In this document: positions 1-7,358 of the stretch, in pieces
Position numbering within the stretch: position 1 is the stretch's first letter
Layout of the letters: each line of letters begins with the position of its first letter
Source: Bacillota bacterium
GTDB lineage: Bacteria; Bacillota; Clostridia; Peptostreptococcales; Anaerovoracaceae
Reading direction: 5' to 3'
Length of the DNA stretch: 61,996 nt
NCBI GenBank assembly: GCA_030526355.1
Contig: JAUNDC010000018.1
Span: 1-61,996 of the forward strand
Translations under genes and position numbers: made by a program
The notes under the pieces: generated by a model
What the model was told of the DNA's origin: nothing
Seen by the model: only the letters and a program-made list of their open reading frames with translations
Database searches by the model: none

Positions 1-49
1 TTAGGCTATCTATATTTTTCTCTTGATTTTTATATAGTTAGCTACATAA

Positions 50-90
50 TAAAAAAGATGCCACGAATCCTTATGATTCATAGCACCTTT
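50..90 (-). terminator. Putative purF terminator
   Basis: On the minus strand an imperfect hairpin (inner GAATC/GATTC stem with a CTTAT loop, outer arms partly paired) is followed by six T residues at 56-51. It lies just past the purF stop and fits an intrinsic terminator. The stem has several mismatches, so confidence is moderate. Confidence 0.6.
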
Positions 91-175
91 GCTAACATGG
101 ACTAAAGTATAAACCTTTTATGCGGAATGTCAATAGAAAAATATAATTTTTTTGAAAATTATATGTATTTGCTCT

Positions 176-1588
176 TTATCCTTGCTTCCCGCGTATATCA
201 TGATCAGGAGGAGCTATAGGATAATCTCCACTGAAGCAGGCGTCACAGAATGGCAGCTCTCTGCAAAGCAGATTGAGTCTGTCGTTCCTTAGAAATGCCA
301 GTGAATCTGCACCGATTTCCTCGCGTATCTGCTCAACAGTTTTGCCGCTGGCTACAAGCTGATCCTCACTAGGGATATCAGTTCCGAAATAACATGGATG
401 CAGGAACGGAGGAGAACTGATTCTCACGTGAATTTCTGAAGCACCTGCATTACGCAGCATGGTGACTATACGCTGGCAGGTTGTACCTCTGACTATGGAA
501 TCATCAATCATTACAATACGCTTGCCGCGAATGTTTTCTTTGAGAACGTTAAGCTTTATCTGTACACTGCTTTCACGCATGCTTTGAGTGGGTTTGATGA
601 ACGTTCTGCCTACATAGGAATTTTTGATAAAACCGGTGCTGTATGGAATGCCTGATTCCATTGCATATCCTTGAGCTGCAGGATTTCCGGATTCAGGGAC
701 ACCAATTACAATGTCGGCATCTACAGGTGAATCCTGTGCCAGGAAGCGGCCTGCTGCAATTCTGCTTTCATAAACACTTACGTTATCTATAACCGAATCA
801 GGTCTGGCGAAATAAATATATTCAAAAATACATCGCGACTGACAAAGATGGTCAGGAAGCTCCGACGCTTTTCTGGAGGTGATGCCTGAGGTATTGATTG
901 TCACTATTTCTCCAGGTTCTATGTCTTTGATGAATTCAGCACCTACAGTGTCCAGTGCACAGCTTTCGGATGCGAAAAAATATGTGCTTCCGCGTTTCCC
1001 CATACAAAGAGGTCTGAAGCCATGTGGGTCTCTGGCCGCAATCAGCTTGCGCGGACTCATGACTATAAGGGAGTATGCACCCCGGAGCTTTTTCATTGCA
1101 GCCATCACTGCTTTTTCTGCGGTATCTGTTTCTATTCTTTCCTTGGCTATGTGATATGCTATGACCTCGGAGTCGATAGTGGTCTGAAAGATACCACCCT
1201 GCTTTTCCAGCTCTTCACGAAGCTCCAGAGCATTTATCAGATTACCGTTATGAGCAAGAGCTAGCGTGCCTTTATAATAATTGAGAACCAGAGGCTGAGC
1301 ATTTTCGCGTGTGCTGGAGCCAGCGGTTGAATATCTCACATGCCCAACACCTATGTTGCCTGACAGCCTATCTAGAGCATCTTTATCAAAGACTTCATTT
1401 ACAAGTCCCATGCCCTTGTGGGCAGAAATGTTTTTTATTGATCCGTTAGTATCGGAAACAGCGATTCCGCAGCTTTCCTGGCCACGATGCTGCAAAGCCA
1501 GCAGCCCGTAATATATTGAAGATGCCACGTTGTTTCCGTTAAGATCATATGCACCAAAAACTCCGCATTCTTCATGTAGCGTAGTCAT
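176..1588 (-). CDS. purF: Amidophosphoribosyltransferase PurF
   Basis: Catalyses the first committed step of purine synthesis in the cytosol: PRPP plus glutamine gives phosphoribosylamine. The 470-residue protein starts MTTLHEECGVFG; Cys8 is the expected glutaminase nucleophile, exposed after removal of a short propeptide. The phosphoribosyltransferase half carries the PRPP loop VMIDDSIVRGTT near residue 360. Cysteines near 250 (SRCIFEYIYFARPDS), near 398 (LHPCYFG) and in CDAC near 451 match the [4Fe-4S] ligands of the Bacillus-type enzyme. The start is supported by GGAGG upstream. It stands alone here, with no other pur genes around it, and is divergent from arcD. No clear PurR box or purine riboswitch was seen in its leader. 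Confidence 0.97.
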   Translation of the reverse strand: MTTLHEECGVFGAYDLNGNNVASSIYYGLLALQHRGQESCGIAVSDTNGSIKNISAHKGMGLVNEVFDKDALDRLSGNIGVGHVRYSTAGSSTRENAQPLVLNYYKGTLALAHNGNLINALELREELEKQGGIFQTTIDSEVIAYHIAKERIETDTAEKAVMAAMKKLRGAYSLIVMSPRKLIAARDPHGFRPLCMGKRGSTYFFASESCALDTVGAEFIKDIEPGEIVTINTSGITSRKASELPDHLCQSRCIFEYIYFARPDSVIDNVSVYESRIAAGRFLAQDSPVDADIVIGVPESGNPAAQGYAMESGIPYSTGFIKNSYVGRTFIKPTQSMRESSVQIKLNVLKENIRGKRIVMIDDSIVRGTTCQRIVTMLRNAGASEIHVRISSPPFLHPCYFGTDIPSEDQLVASGKTVEQIREEIGADSLAFLRNDRLNLLCRELPFCDACFSGDYPIAPPDHDIRGKQG

Positions 1589-1624
1589 ATCATACCTCCT
1601 TCAGTTTATAAATTTAACAAAAAC

Positions 1625-1652
1625 ATTATATTCGTAATTTGACATAAATCAA
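1625..1652 (-). promoter_or_regulatory. purF sigma-A promoter
   Basis: Reading the minus strand, TTGATT (1652-1647) and TATAAT (1630-1625) are separated by 16 bp. This is a good housekeeping promoter about 37 bp ahead of the purF start codon. Confidence 0.65.
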
Positions 1653-1705
1653 GTGTTATTTTTTTGTTTTGTTTCACAAAAAGCATATATGCGTAAATAA
1701 TAAAC

Positions 1706-1796
1706 TTGACGATTCGGATTTTCAGGAGTAACATCATTTTTTATATAACTTATTTGCACCGGCAGGTCAGTTTTGGCCTGCCGGTTTGACTTTTTT
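1706..1796 (+). ncRNA. Short promoter-terminator unit upstream of arcD (small RNA or attenuated leader)
   Basis: A promoter-like pair TTGACG (1706-1711) and TAACAT (1729-1734), 17 bp apart, is followed at 1758-1785 by a strong GC hairpin (ACCGGCAGG, 10-nt loop, CCTGCCGGT) and a T-rich tail ending in six T. No gene ends here, since purF runs the other way, so the terminator would stop a transcript of only about 55 nt. It could be a small RNA or an attenuated early start for arcD, which has its own promoter just downstream. No convincing short ORF was seen. Confidence 0.5.
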
Positions 1797-1823
1797 GAAA
1801 TAATGTATTGTTTGCATTAAAAT
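1795..1823 (+). promoter_or_regulatory. arcD promoter
   Basis: TTGAAA (1795-1800), 17-bp spacer, TAAAAT (1818-1823). It sits about 50 bp ahead of the arcD start and after the orphan terminator. Its -10 element lies inside the ARG-box-like palindrome. Confidence 0.6.
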
Positions 1824-1828
1824 GCAAA
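1811..1828 (+). promoter_or_regulatory. ARG-box-like operator
   Basis: The 18-bp sequence TTTGCATTAAAATGCAAA has two perfect 7-bp arms around four A/T bases. ARG boxes bound by ArgR/AhrC have the pattern TGAAT-W4-ATTCA; this one has the same geometry with one symmetric change (TGCAT/ATGCA), and its right half resembles the Bacillus AhrC half-site. It overlaps the -10 element, so binding should repress, or respond to arginine. Regulation by ArgR is inferred; no argR gene is in the window. Confidence 0.55.
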
Positions 1829-1872
1829 TACTATTTTCATATTGATATTCCGAAAAAAGGAGAATCTGATAT

Positions 1873-3330
1873 ATGGAAAACAATAATACCGCACCTCAGC
1901 CGGCTGAAGATAGTAAATTGGGGTTCAGCGGTCTGACTGCAATGATTATAGGCTCTACCATAGGAGCTGGAATTTTTACAACTGCCGGGGATATGGCATC
2001 CAACGGCGCGCATACGGCGAGTGTACTTATAGGATGGGGTATCTGCGGAATAGGAATGTACTCACTGATGATGGCATTTTTTGGTTTGAACAAAATACGG
2101 CCTGACCTGACAAACGGTATATACAGCTATGCCAAGGAGGGCTTTGGAGAATTTGTTGGATTCAATTCGGCGTGGGGCTACTGGATGAGTGCTCTGATCA
2201 GCAATGTATCTTATATAACGCTTCTGTTCGGGGCTGTAGGGTATTTTTTTCCTGTATTTGGAGCAGGAAATAATCTGGTTTCGGTAATATGCGGCTCTGC
2301 CGTAGTATGGCTTATGGTAGCGCTTGTTCTGACAGGTGTTCAACAGGCGGCGATAATTAATATCATAGTTACAGTATGCAAGCTGATACCTATTTTTGTT
2401 TTTATTGTTGCAGTACCACTGCTGGCTGCATTTGATTTTGAAATTTTCATGGATAATTTCTGGGGTAACGGAACAATGCCGTTGTGGCAGCAGGTTATGG
2501 CCACAACATCATCAACGGTATGGGCATTTATCGGCGTTGAGGGTGCGGTTGTGCTGTCGGCAAGGGCTCGCAGAGCAAGTGATGTAGGCAAGGCATCATT
2601 AACAGGTTTCATCGGGCTGTTTGCTCTGTATGTGATAGTTGCTGTGCTGAGTATGGGGGTGCTGACTACAGAAGAACTTGCCCGGCTCAATAATCCGCAG
2701 ATGGCACAGATACTTGAACTGGTAGTAGGTCCGTGGGGTGCGAAGCTGGTTAATGTGGGCGTAATAGTATCGATTATCGGAGCTCTTCTTGGCTGGACTA
2801 TAATAGCAGCCGAATGTCCTTACGAGGCGGCGAAGCAGGGAGTATTCACAAGTGCTTTTGCGAAGAGCAACAAAAACGGCTCTCCGGCTGTATCACTTAT
2901 AATAACAAATCTTCTGATTCAGGCGTTTCTGCTTATAATACTGTTCAGTGAATCTTCGTATCTGGCGTTTTATACCATGGGCTCGTCAATGATAATGCTG
3001 CCGTATCTTCTGAGTGCTCTTTACTATGAGAAGATAACAAGACGTGGTGATGGTTTTGAGACGGCATCGCGAAGCGAGATTATGAGAGGCAGAGCTTTTG
3101 CTGTCATAGGAAGCATATACGGGGTATGGATGATAGTTTCCGCAGGTCTGGTTCAGTTTCTGATTACAAGCATACTGTATGCTCCGGGAATATGGGTATA
3201 TGTGAAAGGACGCAGGGAAAAGGGACTGCAGGCATTCAGACCATATGAAAGAAATATTGCGGTGGTTCTGGTGCTGCTTGCAGTTGTTTCCCTGATTCTT
3301 ATGGCGATGGGTGTAATAAATCCGTTCTAG
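1873..3330 (+). CDS. arcD: Arginine/ornithine antiporter ArcD-like (APC superfamily)
   Basis: Inner-membrane exchanger of the basic amino acid/polyamine antiporter family, predicted to import arginine and export ornithine for the arginine deiminase pathway. The 485-residue protein has the APC signature after a short polar head (IIGSTIGAGIFTTAGDMA near residues 27-44) and about 12 hydrophobic segments. Segments such as GFNSAWGYWMSA and YAKEGFGEFVGF match ArcD closely, and SARARRASDVGKA is the typical cytoplasmic loop. The start follows a GGAGAA ribosome site. The arcB-arcA-arcC genes lie 54 kb away at the other end of the window, so this transporter is separated from its pathway. Lysine or agmatine exchange cannot be excluded from sequence alone. 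Confidence 0.85.
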   Translation: MENNNTAPQPAEDSKLGFSGLTAMIIGSTIGAGIFTTAGDMASNGAHTASVLIGWGICGIGMYSLMMAFFGLNKIRPDLTNGIYSYAKEGFGEFVGFNSAWGYWMSALISNVSYITLLFGAVGYFFPVFGAGNNLVSVICGSAVVWLMVALVLTGVQQAAIINIIVTVCKLIPIFVFIVAVPLLAAFDFEIFMDNFWGNGTMPLWQQVMATTSSTVWAFIGVEGAVVLSARARRASDVGKASLTGFIGLFALYVIVAVLSMGVLTTEELARLNNPQMAQILELVVGPWGAKLVNVGVIVSIIGALLGWTIIAAECPYEAAKQGVFTSAFAKSNKNGSPAVSLIITNLLIQAFLLIILFSESSYLAFYTMGSSMIMLPYLLSALYYEKITRRGDGFETASRSEIMRGRAFAVIGSIYGVWMIVSAGLVQFLITSILYAPGIWVYVKGRREKGLQAFRPYERNIAVVLVLLAVVSLILMAMGVINPF

Positions 3331-3343
3331 GGTTGATATGATT

Positions 3344-3391
3344 AAAGGGCATATGCATCAGTGACTGCTTCACTGGTACAATGCCCTTTTT
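3344..3391 (+). terminator. arcD terminator
   Basis: AAAGGGCAT (3344-3352) pairs with ATGCCCTTT, with an inner CAGTGA/TCACTG stem, and the arm runs into five T. It sits just after the arcD stop. Confidence 0.75.
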
Positions 3392-3485
3392 GATTAGCTG
3401 CACTGCAGTTTTCATAATCTCATCTCCTTGATTTTTTATAGTACAAATAATATACTATGTACGGAAATAACTGGGGGAAATGAAA

Positions 3486-4079
3486 ATGAACAATGATAAA
3501 ATAAAAAAGGTATGCATTCTCAAGGGCAGCCCTAGAAAAGAGGGAAATACAAATGCTCTGACGGAGCCTTTTACTGCAGTACTTAAAGAAAGAGGATGCA
3601 GTGTGACTGAGTTCACTTTATACGACATGGAGCTTAAGCCATGTCTTGCCTGCAGGGGATGCCAGCAGGACTGGACTTCGGCGGCATGTGTCAGAGACGA
3701 TGATATGAAACTGATATTTAATGCAGTTATGGAAAGTGAGCTTATTGTTATTGCTTCGCCGATATATTCGTGGTACTGTACTGCTCAGACTAAAATGGTT
3801 CTTGACAGGCTTGTTTACGGACTTAACAAGTATTACGGAGATAAGAAGGGACCGTCCTTGTGGGCTGGGAAAAAAGTGGCACTGATAACAACCTGTGGGT
3901 ATAAGCCTGAAAAGGGTGCGGACCTCTGGGAAGAAGGTATGAAGAGATACTGTAAGCATTCTCAGCTTGAATACAGAGGAATGCTGGCAGAACGGCATCT
4001 TGGATATGATACTGACTTCATGGATGATGGAAAGGCTGAACGTGCGAGAGCTTTTGCGGAGGAATTGCTTGATGAGTGA
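3486..4079 (+). CDS. Flavodoxin-like NAD(P)H-dependent FMN reductase
   Basis: Predicted flavodoxin-fold oxidoreductase binding FMN. The start of the fold has the phosphate-binding loop KGSPRKEGNTNAL, and the segment IASPIYSWYCTAQTKMVLDR is the typical flavin-site loop of iron-sulfur flavoprotein or NADPH-dependent FMN reductase relatives. Cysteines in CLACRGCQQDW resemble the short cysteine motif of that group, though a full iron-sulfur motif is not obvious. An ATG six bases earlier is only two bases from the GGGGG ribosome site, so the second ATG is preferred, giving 197 residues. The stop overlaps the next gene, so the two are translationally coupled. The substrate is unknown. Confidence 0.8.
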   Translation: MNNDKIKKVCILKGSPRKEGNTNALTEPFTAVLKERGCSVTEFTLYDMELKPCLACRGCQQDWTSAACVRDDDMKLIFNAVMESELIVIASPIYSWYCTAQTKMVLDRLVYGLNKYYGDKKGPSLWAGKKVALITTCGYKPEKGADLWEEGMKRYCKHSQLEYRGMLAERHLGYDTDFMDDGKAERARAFAEELLDE

Positions 4080-4536
4080 TGTTATAATAAAAAAATTTGA
4101 TGAGCTTGACACGACAGAGCTCTATGAGATTCTGGAGACCAGGATGAAGGTTTTTGTTGTGGAGCAGCAATGCCCTTATCAGGATATAGATGCTATGGAT
4201 TATGATGGCGTGCATCTTTACATAAAAAAAGATGAAAAAATTTCAGCATATCTGCGGATAATAAATAAAAATATTTCGGAAAAGACGGTTCAGATAGGAA
4301 GAGTTCTTACAACTGAAAGGGGAACAGGCCTTGGCACAATGATTCTCAAGGCCGGGATAGCTGCTGCAGACAGACTTGGTGCTGAGAAAATATACATCGA
4401 GGCACAGGTTTACGCAAAAGGGTTTTATGAAAAAGAAGGGTTTGTTGTAAGCGGTGATGAATTTCTCGAGGATGATATCCCGCATGTACCGATGATACTG
4501 GAAATCAGGCACAATCAGGTAGAGGGTGCCGAATAG
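4072..4536 (+). CDS. GNAT family N-acetyltransferase, ElaA-like
   Basis: Predicted acetyl-CoA-dependent acyltransferase of 154 residues. The N-terminal RMKVFVVEQQCPYQDIDAMD is characteristic of the ElaA group, and GRVLTTERGTGLGTMILKAG near residue 75 is the acetyl-CoA loop (R/Q-x2-G-x-G/A pattern). FYEKEGFVVSG is the usual C-terminal strand of the fold. The start overlaps the reductase stop and follows GGAGG, so it is read with that gene. The acceptor substrate is not known for this group. Confidence 0.85.
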   Translation: MSDVIIKKFDELDTTELYEILETRMKVFVVEQQCPYQDIDAMDYDGVHLYIKKDEKISAYLRIINKNISEKTVQIGRVLTTERGTGLGTMILKAGIAAADRLGAEKIYIEAQVYAKGFYEKEGFVVSGDEFLEDDIPHVPMILEIRHNQVEGAE

Positions 4537-4553
4537 ATATAAGGAGCAGGAAA

Positions 4554-5405
4554 ATGATACAGGATATTGAACCACATAAATATGATGTGACATACAGGAA
4601 GGTAGAAGCGTTTGATGATGATGTGATGCTGATTTTCAGAGATAATGCGCTGTTGTGCGGATTTGATGAAGATGGTATCGTATATCCTGAGGTGAAGGAT
4701 ATTGCAGAAGTGTTTCCGGAAATTAAGGAAAAAGCTAAGCTTCTGTTCAGAATCGATGATACCGATTATTTTGAGTTGAGAAGTCCTGAAATAGAGCCTT
4801 TTGGCAAATGGGGGTATGTTTCAAAGGATAAGATAAGAGCAGCACGTCCTTTGTGGAAGGCATTTGCGGCAGTTACAGGGTTTCAGATACATGACTGGTA
4901 TACAAACACCAGATTCTGTGGCAGATGTGGTAACAGGATGGAAGCTCCGGGAAATGAAAGGGCTATGCGGTGTCCGGAGTGCGGGAAGGTGTATTATCCT
5001 CAGATATGCCCGAGCGTTATTGTGGGTGTTGTTGATGGAGACAGACTTCTGATGACAAAGTACTCGGCCAGCCACAGCAGGTTCAGGAGATATGCTTTGA
5101 TAGCAGGATATGCTGAGGTTGGAGAAAGTCTTGAGGATACAGTTCGACGTGAGGTGATGGAGGAGGTTGGCCTTAATGTGAAAAACATCAGGTATTATGG
5201 CAGTCAACCGTGGTCATTTACGGATACGCTGCTGGTAGGCTTTTTCTGTGATCTTGATGGAAGCGGAGAGATAACTCTTGACAGAGATGAACTGTCTCTT
5301 GCCGAATGGCTCGAGCGCAGTGAGATTCCTGAGGAATCGGCTGATTCATCTGTCAGCCTGACCGGAGCAATGATGAAGGCGTTTAAGGAAGGCGAGAATA
5401 TATAA
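4554..5405 (+). CDS. nudC: NAD(+) diphosphatase NudC (Nudix)
   Basis: Hydrolyses NADH or NAD to NMN and AMP, and in characterised members removes NAD caps from RNA. A zinc ribbon (CGRCG ... CPECG, residues about 122-144) precedes a Nudix box near 184-206 with the G-x5-E-x7-REVMEEVGL form, followed by SQPWSFTDTLL, which marks the NudC subfamily (SQPWPFPxS in E. coli). The 283-residue length fits. AAGGAG precedes the ATG, 17 bases after the acetyltransferase stop, so the three genes form a probable operon ending at a shared terminator. Confidence 0.9.
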   Translation: MIQDIEPHKYDVTYRKVEAFDDDVMLIFRDNALLCGFDEDGIVYPEVKDIAEVFPEIKEKAKLLFRIDDTDYFELRSPEIEPFGKWGYVSKDKIRAARPLWKAFAAVTGFQIHDWYTNTRFCGRCGNRMEAPGNERAMRCPECGKVYYPQICPSVIVGVVDGDRLLMTKYSASHSRFRRYALIAGYAEVGESLEDTVRREVMEEVGLNVKNIRYYGSQPWSFTDTLLVGFFCDLDGSGEITLDRDELSLAEWLERSEIPEESADSSVSLTGAMMKAFKEGENI

Positions 5406-5442
5406 TGAGCATTTAAGCTGTAACATAATGGTAGCGATAAAT

Positions 5443-5480
5443 AAAAGAGCATCTGTACGGTGGTGGTAAGATGCTCTTTT
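5443..5480. terminator. Bidirectional terminator, nudC and nhaC
   Basis: AAAAGAGCATCT and AGATGCTCTTTT form a perfect 12-bp stem with a 14-nt loop between two convergent genes. A/T tracts on both sides let it work in both directions. Confidence 0.85.
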
Positions 5481-5517
5481 CTGAGTATATGAGATGAATT
5501 ATTATATTATTATTCTG

Positions 5518-7080
5518 TTATGCTGTTTTGTTTTTTCTGTATACCTTGGGAAGAACGATAAGGAGTATCGCCAGGCATATAATTGAAACGATAAGGGTTA
5601 TGACAGTACTTACTGCGAACCCCATACCTGCAGTGAATCCTGCTACCAGGTAACCAACAACACAGCATGCAGCGACAGTAAGTGCATAAGGTACCTGAGT
5701 TCCGACATGCTTCAGATGATCACATCTGGCTCCTGTTGATGCCAGAATAGTTGTATCTGAAATCGGTGAAGTGTGATCTCCGAATACAGAGCCCGCAAGA
5801 GTGGCTGACAGTGTTGTGATGAGCAGCTCAGGTGCTGCGATTTCACATATTGAAATAATTATAGGTATCAGGATACCAAAGGTTCCCCATGCTGTTCCTG
5901 TTGAGAAAGCCAGCAGGCATGCTACCACAAAGATGAGAACAGGCAGGATGGCCATAGGTACTCCTGAATTTTCAACAAGTGATGCAACATAAGGTCCTGT
6001 TGAGAGCAGGTCTCTGCATACACCGCTGATGGTCCATGCCAGAGTCAGAATTATGCAGGCAGCAACCATTGAGTTGACCCCAGGATTCATGCATGAGAAG
6101 AAATCCTTGAATGAAAGCACTTTTCTGCACATGTAATATATAAATGTCAGAATGAGAGTAACAAAAGCTCCAAGTGCCAGAGCTGCGCCAGCATCGGTGT
6201 TTCCGAAAGCATCAAAGAGTGACATTTTTTCTTCGCCCCAGTATCCGCCAACATAAATCATAGCCAGAATTGATGCAATGATCAGTATAACGATTGGAAC
6301 AACCAGATCGCAGATTTTACCCTTTGAACCTTCGCTGTTGAGCAGGTATTTTTCTTCTTCCTTACTCATGTCAACATCTGAGATTATTCCTTTTTCGGCA
6401 TCCAGCTCTGCTTTGAGCATAGGACCGTAATCTGCATTTTTTCTTGCAGCCATGGAAAATACCATAATAAGTGTAAGTATGGCATAAAGATTCATAGGCA
6501 CTGATGACAGAAATGCCATCATACCGCTCATTCCCGTAGTTTCAGGATAATAAGAGATTACCGATGCAGCCCATGATGAAATCGGTGCTATGATGCAGAT
6601 AGGAGCTGCAGTTGCATCAATCAGATAAGCGAGCTTTTCCCTTGATAACTTTACTCTGTCTGTTACAGGACGCATAACTGTACCAACTGTCAGACAGTTG
6701 AAATAGTCATCGATAAAAATCAGAACTCCCAGAAATGCTGTAGCTATCGACGCACTCTTTTTTGTTTTCAGCTTCTGTACAGCCCATTCACCGTAAGCCT
6801 TTGATCCGCCGGCCTTGTTGACAAGTGCAACCAGGATGCCCAGCAGGCAGAGGAAAATTATCATAGTAGTGTTGCCTGAAAGCTTGTCTGCCATAAGCGT
6901 GACAGTTGTATCAAAAATGCCTACTATCCCTGTTCCTGTGCTTAATGCATAAATAGTTGTTCCGGATAATATTCCCAGAATAAGAGAAAAAATAACTTCT
7001 TTTGTTATCAATGCCAGAACTATTGCCACTACAGGCGGCAGTATTGAAAGTAATCCGACATCAATCGCTGTCCATTCCAT
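5518..7080 (-). CDS. nhaC: Na+/H+ antiporter NhaC-family membrane protein
   Basis: Inner-membrane ion-coupled transporter of 520 residues with about 12 hydrophobic segments. It has NhaC-family landmarks such as FIDDYFNCLTVGTVMRPVTD, the helix break SSWAASVISYYPETTG, FSTGTAWGTFGILIPI and SVFGDHTSPISDTTILASTG. Members exchange Na+ and H+, and some exchange Na+/lactate for H+/malate, so the organic substrate, if any, is open. TGGAGG lies at good spacing before the ATG. It has a near-perfect sigma-54 promoter and is divergent from a sigma-54 activator, which predicts control by that activator. A link to amino acid fermentation is inferred from the activator's sensor domain. Confidence 0.85.
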   Translation of the reverse strand: MEWTAIDVGLLSILPPVVAIVLALITKEVIFSLILGILSGTTIYALSTGTGIVGIFDTTVTLMADKLSGNTTMIIFLCLLGILVALVNKAGGSKAYGEWAVQKLKTKKSASIATAFLGVLIFIDDYFNCLTVGTVMRPVTDRVKLSREKLAYLIDATAAPICIIAPISSWAASVISYYPETTGMSGMMAFLSSVPMNLYAILTLIMVFSMAARKNADYGPMLKAELDAEKGIISDVDMSKEEEKYLLNSEGSKGKICDLVVPIVILIIASILAMIYVGGYWGEEKMSLFDAFGNTDAGAALALGAFVTLILTFIYYMCRKVLSFKDFFSCMNPGVNSMVAACIILTLAWTISGVCRDLLSTGPYVASLVENSGVPMAILPVLIFVVACLLAFSTGTAWGTFGILIPIIISICEIAAPELLITTLSATLAGSVFGDHTSPISDTTILASTGARCDHLKHVGTQVPYALTVAACCVVGYLVAGFTAGMGFAVSTVITLIVSIICLAILLIVLPKVYRKNKTA

Positions 7081-7119
7081 GATGAAACCTCCATTTATTA
7101 GTTGTATACTAACAAATAA

Positions 7120-7135
7120 AGCAATTCTTATGCCA
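7120..7135 (-). promoter_or_regulatory. Sigma-54 (-24/-12) promoter of nhaC
   Basis: On the minus strand the sequence is TGGCATAAGAATTGCT, which matches the sigma-54 consensus TGGCAYR-N4-TTGCW at every defined base, with the required 10 bp between GG and GC. Transcription would start about 30 bp ahead of the nhaC ATG. The neighbouring divergent gene encodes a sigma-54 activator. Confidence 0.85.
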
Positions 7136-7230
7136 GAGTAATAAAACTGGAAAAAAAGTACGATATCGTTTATTTTATGGGGTTTAATGAGTATGGCAGA
7201 AGAGGAGAAATACGTTGATTATTCAGAAAA

Positions 7231-7248
7231 TGAGCCATATATGGTTCA
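7231..7248. promoter_or_regulatory. Candidate upstream activator site for the sigma-54 regulator
   Basis: TGAGCCATATATGGTTCA is an 18-bp palindrome with one mismatched pair, about 95 bp upstream of the -24 element. Enhancer sites for sigma-54 activators usually lie 80-200 bp upstream and are palindromic. Binding is inferred from position and symmetry. Confidence 0.5.
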
Positions 7249-7285
7249 AACCGTGAAACAAGCATCCAATTTTGACTCAAAATGA

Positions 7286-7314
7286 TTGACACCGCATTAT
7301 TTGTAATATACATT
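7286..7314 (+). promoter_or_regulatory. Promoter of the sigma-54 activator gene
   Basis: TTGACA (7286-7291), 17-bp spacer, TACATT (7309-7314). The same TTGACA-17-TACATT arrangement precedes hrcA in this window. Confidence 0.55.
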
Positions 7315-7358
7315 AACTTATATAAAAATGTGATTGAGGATAAGGAGCATAGCATAAT

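Noticed and set aside
879..1511. Open frames opposite purF
   Set aside because: They are antisense shadows with no ribosome site or family match, while purF is unmistakable.
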